Assembly: GCA_905221605.1 (NCBI GenBank)
Contig: CAJNDS010002386.1
Coordinates: 126,001-186,000, forward strand
Direction of reading: 5' to 3'
DNA length: 60,000 nucleotides
DNA from: Symbiodinium natans
Lineage: Eukaryota; Sar; Dinophyceae; Suessiales; Symbiodiniaceae
Part shown: piece after piece, positions 55,431-60,000 of the stretch
Position numbering within the stretch: position 1 is the stretch's first letter
Layout: every line of letters begins with the position of its first letter
The notes under the pieces: generated by a model
What the model was told of the DNA's origin: nothing
Database searches by the model: none
Seen by the model: only the letters and a program-made list of their open reading frames with translations
Made by a program: the position numbers and the translations under genes

Positions 55431-58400
55431 AGATTATTAATAGGAATCCGCCTGCGATCCATTCTTTGGCAGGATCTGTGCAGATCCGTGAGCACAACAT
55501 GGATGTCTTCAAGAAGCTAGCATTAGCAGCCCCAGATGGTGCCTACTACGTTCCCGGCACCTTGGCTTGGGAAGGTGGTGCCAAGGAGGAGGAGCGAACG
55601 TGAGTGAACATGTAGGTTCAGCCTGAAGCTTACACCGACGCCTCTGACCGACCAGGAAGTGCGAGCGAAAGCCATCAGCAATTGTAATGAGGCTGACATT
55701 GCTCTGTGCTGCGGCATAGACAGTTGAGGCAACCATGAGTATTATAACTACAAGGGCCCGAAGGGCCAGCGTGCGGAGGCAGGGGAGAAGCTGCGAAGCT
55801 CCAAACTTTGCTGACTCTCCCTTGGGCTGCCTGGTGACGCAGGCAGAGGCTTGGACAGCGTACTGGGAACGCCATGGCTTCACCTCACTCAACAACTCGC
55901 CCCTCAGATCGGCTTAGCGATGCTTAGAGATGTTGAAGGCTTCCTACGCGGAATCCTGCGGAATCCTGTGTTTCCCTAGCTTTGTTTCTGAGCTCCGAGG
56001 CACGTGGAGCTCCCACTTGAGGGAGAAAAGCTCATCACTGTTGCAGGCACATGGTGCATGTTGCGCTTTCTGTTTGCACGGGATGTTGACAAGCCGTCTG
56101 CTCCAGCTGTTCAATGCTATGACGCCGCCCTTCTCCGCATATGTCGTTATGGCTTGAATGTCTTGTGCAACGACGCGACGACCGGAAGTGTGTCAGTGGT
56201 TTTTCCTGCCGTAGGCCGTTAACAGAGTAGCTCACGTTCCTTCCATGTCCTGCCTTTATGTGCATGTTTCGCCAACAGCTGCCACTGGTCTGATCGAGCA
56301 ATCGAAAGGCTCTTCGCCAACCCACCAGCGCAACACCCAACGGTAATCATAACACACGCATCCACATCCTTTGGCAGTGCAATTGGAAGCTTTTGAAAGG
56401 TTCGTGTCGTCCGATTCTTTCCTCTGGCGACTGTGTGAATTCGCCTAGACTCAGCGTAACCGAGAGTCTTTTTGTCAATCGCCAGGCTTTTGTTGAGTGT
56501 ATCCGAATCTCATGCAAGGACAGAGAGTGGAGCATGCGAGCATGCACTTAACGCCGCATGTCCCGGGTGTCTCTCGGGTTTCCTGCGCAGGCGTCGATGA
56601 CACCTTGGGCGCGCCCGACTTGAAGGTTGCTTTGCAACTGGGCTGGCATGCCGTTTTGCATGCCCTTGGCACATCTCGGCACATGCTCGGCCAAAGTGTC
56701 CCTATTGTCCCTTGCAGTTGAACTCAGGGCCGGGCGACACCCGTCGTTGCCGACGGTATTGGTGGCCCACCGCCCGTGGCCCCATGCGGCTGCTGCGGCC
56801 GAGAACAATGTGCAACTCCAGCTGTCTGGACCGGCTCGTCGTCTGTGAGTCTAGTGTTCTGGTGTTCGTTTGGGCGGAGATGTGAACTGCCCGGAGAGGG
56901 CAGTTCTCTCTAACCATTTGCGATTTGCGGGCAAAAGAGGATGTCAGCAGAGTCTGATTTTGTTCTAGCTGTCTGTGCAAACTGGCCACCTTTTCACTTC
57001 CACTGTCTTGAGTCTTGACTGTAGGCTTAGGCAGAGTTGGCGCTGGATGTCTCCCAATAATTAAGTGGTAGCTGTTACGTTTTGGGGTGCAGAACCCAGA
57101 AGCCCTGTGACCGGATCCTTAATTCAAGAAGTTGCTGATTGCCAGGACATACACATGGGGGTCAGCTTTGGCCGATTCAAGCATTGGCCTCGCACTCCTC
57201 AGACGGATACCTCTCTGGCCTCTACAGGCAGGGAATCTGTACTTCAGATGGCAAGAATGAAGTGATGGCCAGTGGCAGCACGAGTCTGTAAGCGCCAGGC
57301 TATCGGGAGGAAAGTTTCTCCTGTACGTGTCAGACGGCCTTGTCGGCACCTGGGCTCGATGCATCGAAAGGGAAGGCTGATCCGTCTCTGAGGCGTTTAA
57401 CGAAAAACGAAAAGTGTCAATAGCACAACTGAGGCAGCTACATGACCCGGGTGCGGATCCTCTCCCGCGCTGAGCTGACCGTTGCAGTGCTCCACACCGC
57501 TCCTTGCAGCCCGGCAAAGGAAGAGGCTTCACATGGTCGTATGGGTTCATAAACGGTGTGCAGAAGTTGTCAGAAATCAGCTTAACCGAGGCGAAGTGTG
57601 CGACAAACGCGACCTGATCCGGCAAGCCACCTTCGGGCTATGGCTTGGCGCCGCAGCACATATCAAATTTTACAGAGAGCAGCTAAAGAGGTCACTAGCA
57701 GAAGTTGCTGGGAACGCTAGTTTCTAAAGCTTTACATGGTTTGCATCGGGGATTGACGCCGCCGGCAAGACAGAGATCTCGCTCAAGTGTATGATGTGTT
57801 GAGTGGTCGTCGCAGCTGTGTTGCATGGACCAAGTTCTAGCCACGAGAAGTGGGTCACAGTCCTACTCCTGGGAGACCCGCTGGAGCACTACAGAGCACT
57901 GTAGACTTTTGTCGCCAAATCTATGGCTGATCTCCAGGCCGCATTGGGCTTTGCTTTGGCCCTTGCATGCTTCTTCTGGCGACTCTGGGCGGGTGTTGCC
58001 GCCTTTGGCGAGGCGGAATTTAGAAGATGTTGGAAGCTGTGCAAATTTTCGCACTTGAGCAAGATGTATTTATGTCGGATTGCGGCGACTTGCCGGCCGT
58101 TGAAGTGTAGAGTAGCTTTGGAGGTTGCATCACTCTGAAGGTTGAGGGCTCCTCCTATGTTTGAATATTTGTAGTGCACGACTTGCATAAAGCACGTTCC
58201 TACCCTGCTTGCCAATAAACGCACACCTTGCACTTTGCCCGCTTCCGGACTCGGGTCGTTGGGTTTCTGGGTGGCAGCCTTTGGGGTTGAGGGAGAGAAT
58301 TGTTCGAGGTCGGAACGACCAGATTCCTCCACATGCCTCTCAATTCTTGGCCTGTGCAGGCAGACCGATGTGCTCGGAGTCTGGTGCAGGAAGCTCTGAG

Positions 58401-60000
58401 CCAGCCCTTGCCGAGATGGTGTGAGGCGTCGTGCTTCTGCGACGTTCTTTTAGTCATGTATGGTTAGTCATATATGCATATATATGCGAGTTGTCTTGGT
58501 GCAAAGCTTTGCTTGCCTTCACGACTGATTTATGGTTGGATCAACAACAACGCCCGAAGATTCCAATTGGGATCTTCAGGCAAAAAAAGGATGCCGTGGC
58601 CCCCCTCAAGAAAGTCTCTCTCTGTCAGCCTCCGAGGGATGAAGCGGTGAAGCGCCATTTTGCCTCTCGATGAATCTGTTAACACCAACGCTTTGCAGCA
58701 CTCGTGAAGCTCTCTGTGAAGTCTCATGAAAAAGCTGTGAGTTACCTTCTGTACAGAAGCCTCTGATCACCAGGATCAGCCAAGAGCTGTACTGCCTCAG
58801 GCGATGAGACTTTCGAATCATCTACTTTCTAGATAGGGATCGTGCCGGCAGCGATCGCCTTGAGGCAAGAATTGCTCATTTCTTAGCTACTTTCCGCACC
58901 GCGACGACTTCTGACGGCTCTAACCGCAGAGTGACCAGCTGTCAATGTCTCAAAGCCGCCCGCGTTCCGAGCAGGAAGAGTTCTTGTCTGAGTCTGCTTA
59001 GGGTCGGGCTTTCAGAAGATATTTGAAGGCTCTTGGCGAGCAGCGGTGCTTAAGGTCAATTTGTATGCATGCCCCAGGACCAATCGCCCTACAGCAGCTG
59101 TAGGTCCCAAGGAGACTGCAGCGAGTCAGTTCTCGTGACTAGCTGGCAATGTCAGCTTTAAGGCAGTCAAAACTCCAAGTCGTAAGCCAAGAGGGTGCTG
59201 CAGGGATGGATTTCCCCACGAGCCGGGACAGATGGGACAGTTCTGATTCCTACTTCATGGTCGCTTGATCGTGCTCACAAGGAATTCCTTCCTCCAGCAT
59301 TCTGTCATGTGGCAAGCTGCGAATTTGCGGATTCGTAGACCCGGATTGCGCATCGCTGATGCGATGCTCCTGCGCTGTAAAGCAAGAGATGGACGAAAGA
59401 AGAGCGGTAGCATGCTGCACACTTGTGCTCTTCCGTGCTCTTTTTCCATGATCTTGGGCCCTTGTGCGCCCTGGGGCTGATAAGAGATCTTTGAGACGCG
59501 CTGATTCTGACAGGCCCGAACCTGGACACACAGCCGTGGCGGTGTGCGCCGCGTGAGGCAGGAGCAAGAGATGGCACGTTGTAGTAGCATCTGCTTGAGT
59601 TGTGGCCCCAAGATGCGCAGTGCGAAAGACGTCCGACAAGGATTTGCAAGCTCAGCTCAAGTCAAATTCGGAGGTTCGGGGCTTTTCAAGCATCCATCTG
59701 CTTCTCTCGACTGATGGCTCCGTTCTTAGCGCCCATCAGTGTGTTACATGAGGCTTCTGCGCGCATGCCTTGCTCGTGCTGGACTGTCTGACACTTGTTG
59801 ACCTGATCTGATCTCTCCGAACCAGGCAGCAGTAACGATCTAGTAATTACATCAAGTGGCTATGGGCAACTGCAGCTACCCGTGGCACCACATCTAGTGA
59901 AAGTAGGGTTGCAGTTCGCCCGGCCGTGATGTGTTCTGACAGCATGGTCATGCACTACTATTCGTCTCTACGCACCAGTGCGTGCTCCCAAAGCAAGCAG
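55431..60000. other. No supported gene
   Basis: About 4.6 kb with many short open frames on both strands. The longest, minus 57889-58332 and minus 54770-55495, carry no recognisable motif. I see no microsatellite longer than a few units apart from a short ATATATGC run near 58470-58490. Confidence 0.4.

Overview
This 60 kb window is eukaryotic nuclear DNA, most probably from a dinoflagellate of the Symbiodiniaceae type (an inference). It has no operons, Shine-Dalgarno-spaced genes, CRISPR array or recognisable RNA gene. Protein homology is broken into short exons. Their introns only close in frame if GC and GA splice donors are allowed beside GT, which is a known dinoflagellate habit. Simple-sequence repeats, G/C runs and decayed minisatellites are frequent. 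Most open frames are noise; recognition below rests on conserved protein motifs read by eye and on phase-consistent exon joins. No alignment or search was run.

Layout. 0-17.4 kb: every recognisable gene is on the minus strand. These are a frameshifted piece of an NPC1/Patched-type membrane permease (2.7-3.2 kb), a Ser/Thr protein kinase in at least eleven exons (8.09 down to 4.83 kb) whose DFG motif is damaged, a PAS-domain gene (11.4 to 10.3 kb, perhaps on to 9.65 kb), and an unidentified frame at 17.2-15.9 kb. One weak plus-strand exon pair lies at 13.5-14.1 kb. 17.4-22.7 kb: no supported gene, with about 440 bp of (CA)n. 22.7-55.4 kb: recognisable coding is on the plus strand. It includes an RluA-type pseudouridine synthase (27.07-27.60 kb), an unidentified TGA-interrupted frame (30.8-31.5 kb), a large secreted-looking G8/beta-helix protein with four C-terminal Cys-rich PAN-like modules (36.4-40.6 kb), an orphan first exon (45.5 kb), a decayed retroelement-like gag frame (48.6-49.0 kb) and several unidentified exons. 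55.4-60 kb holds nothing I can support.

The genes do not form a pathway. What links them is organisation: a minus-strand block and a plus-strand block diverging from a CA-repeat region, as expected for dinoflagellate unidirectional gene clusters. The best supported calls are the G8 gene, the kinase and the pseudouridine synthase. Exon edges are inferred from splice phase and need transcripts to confirm.
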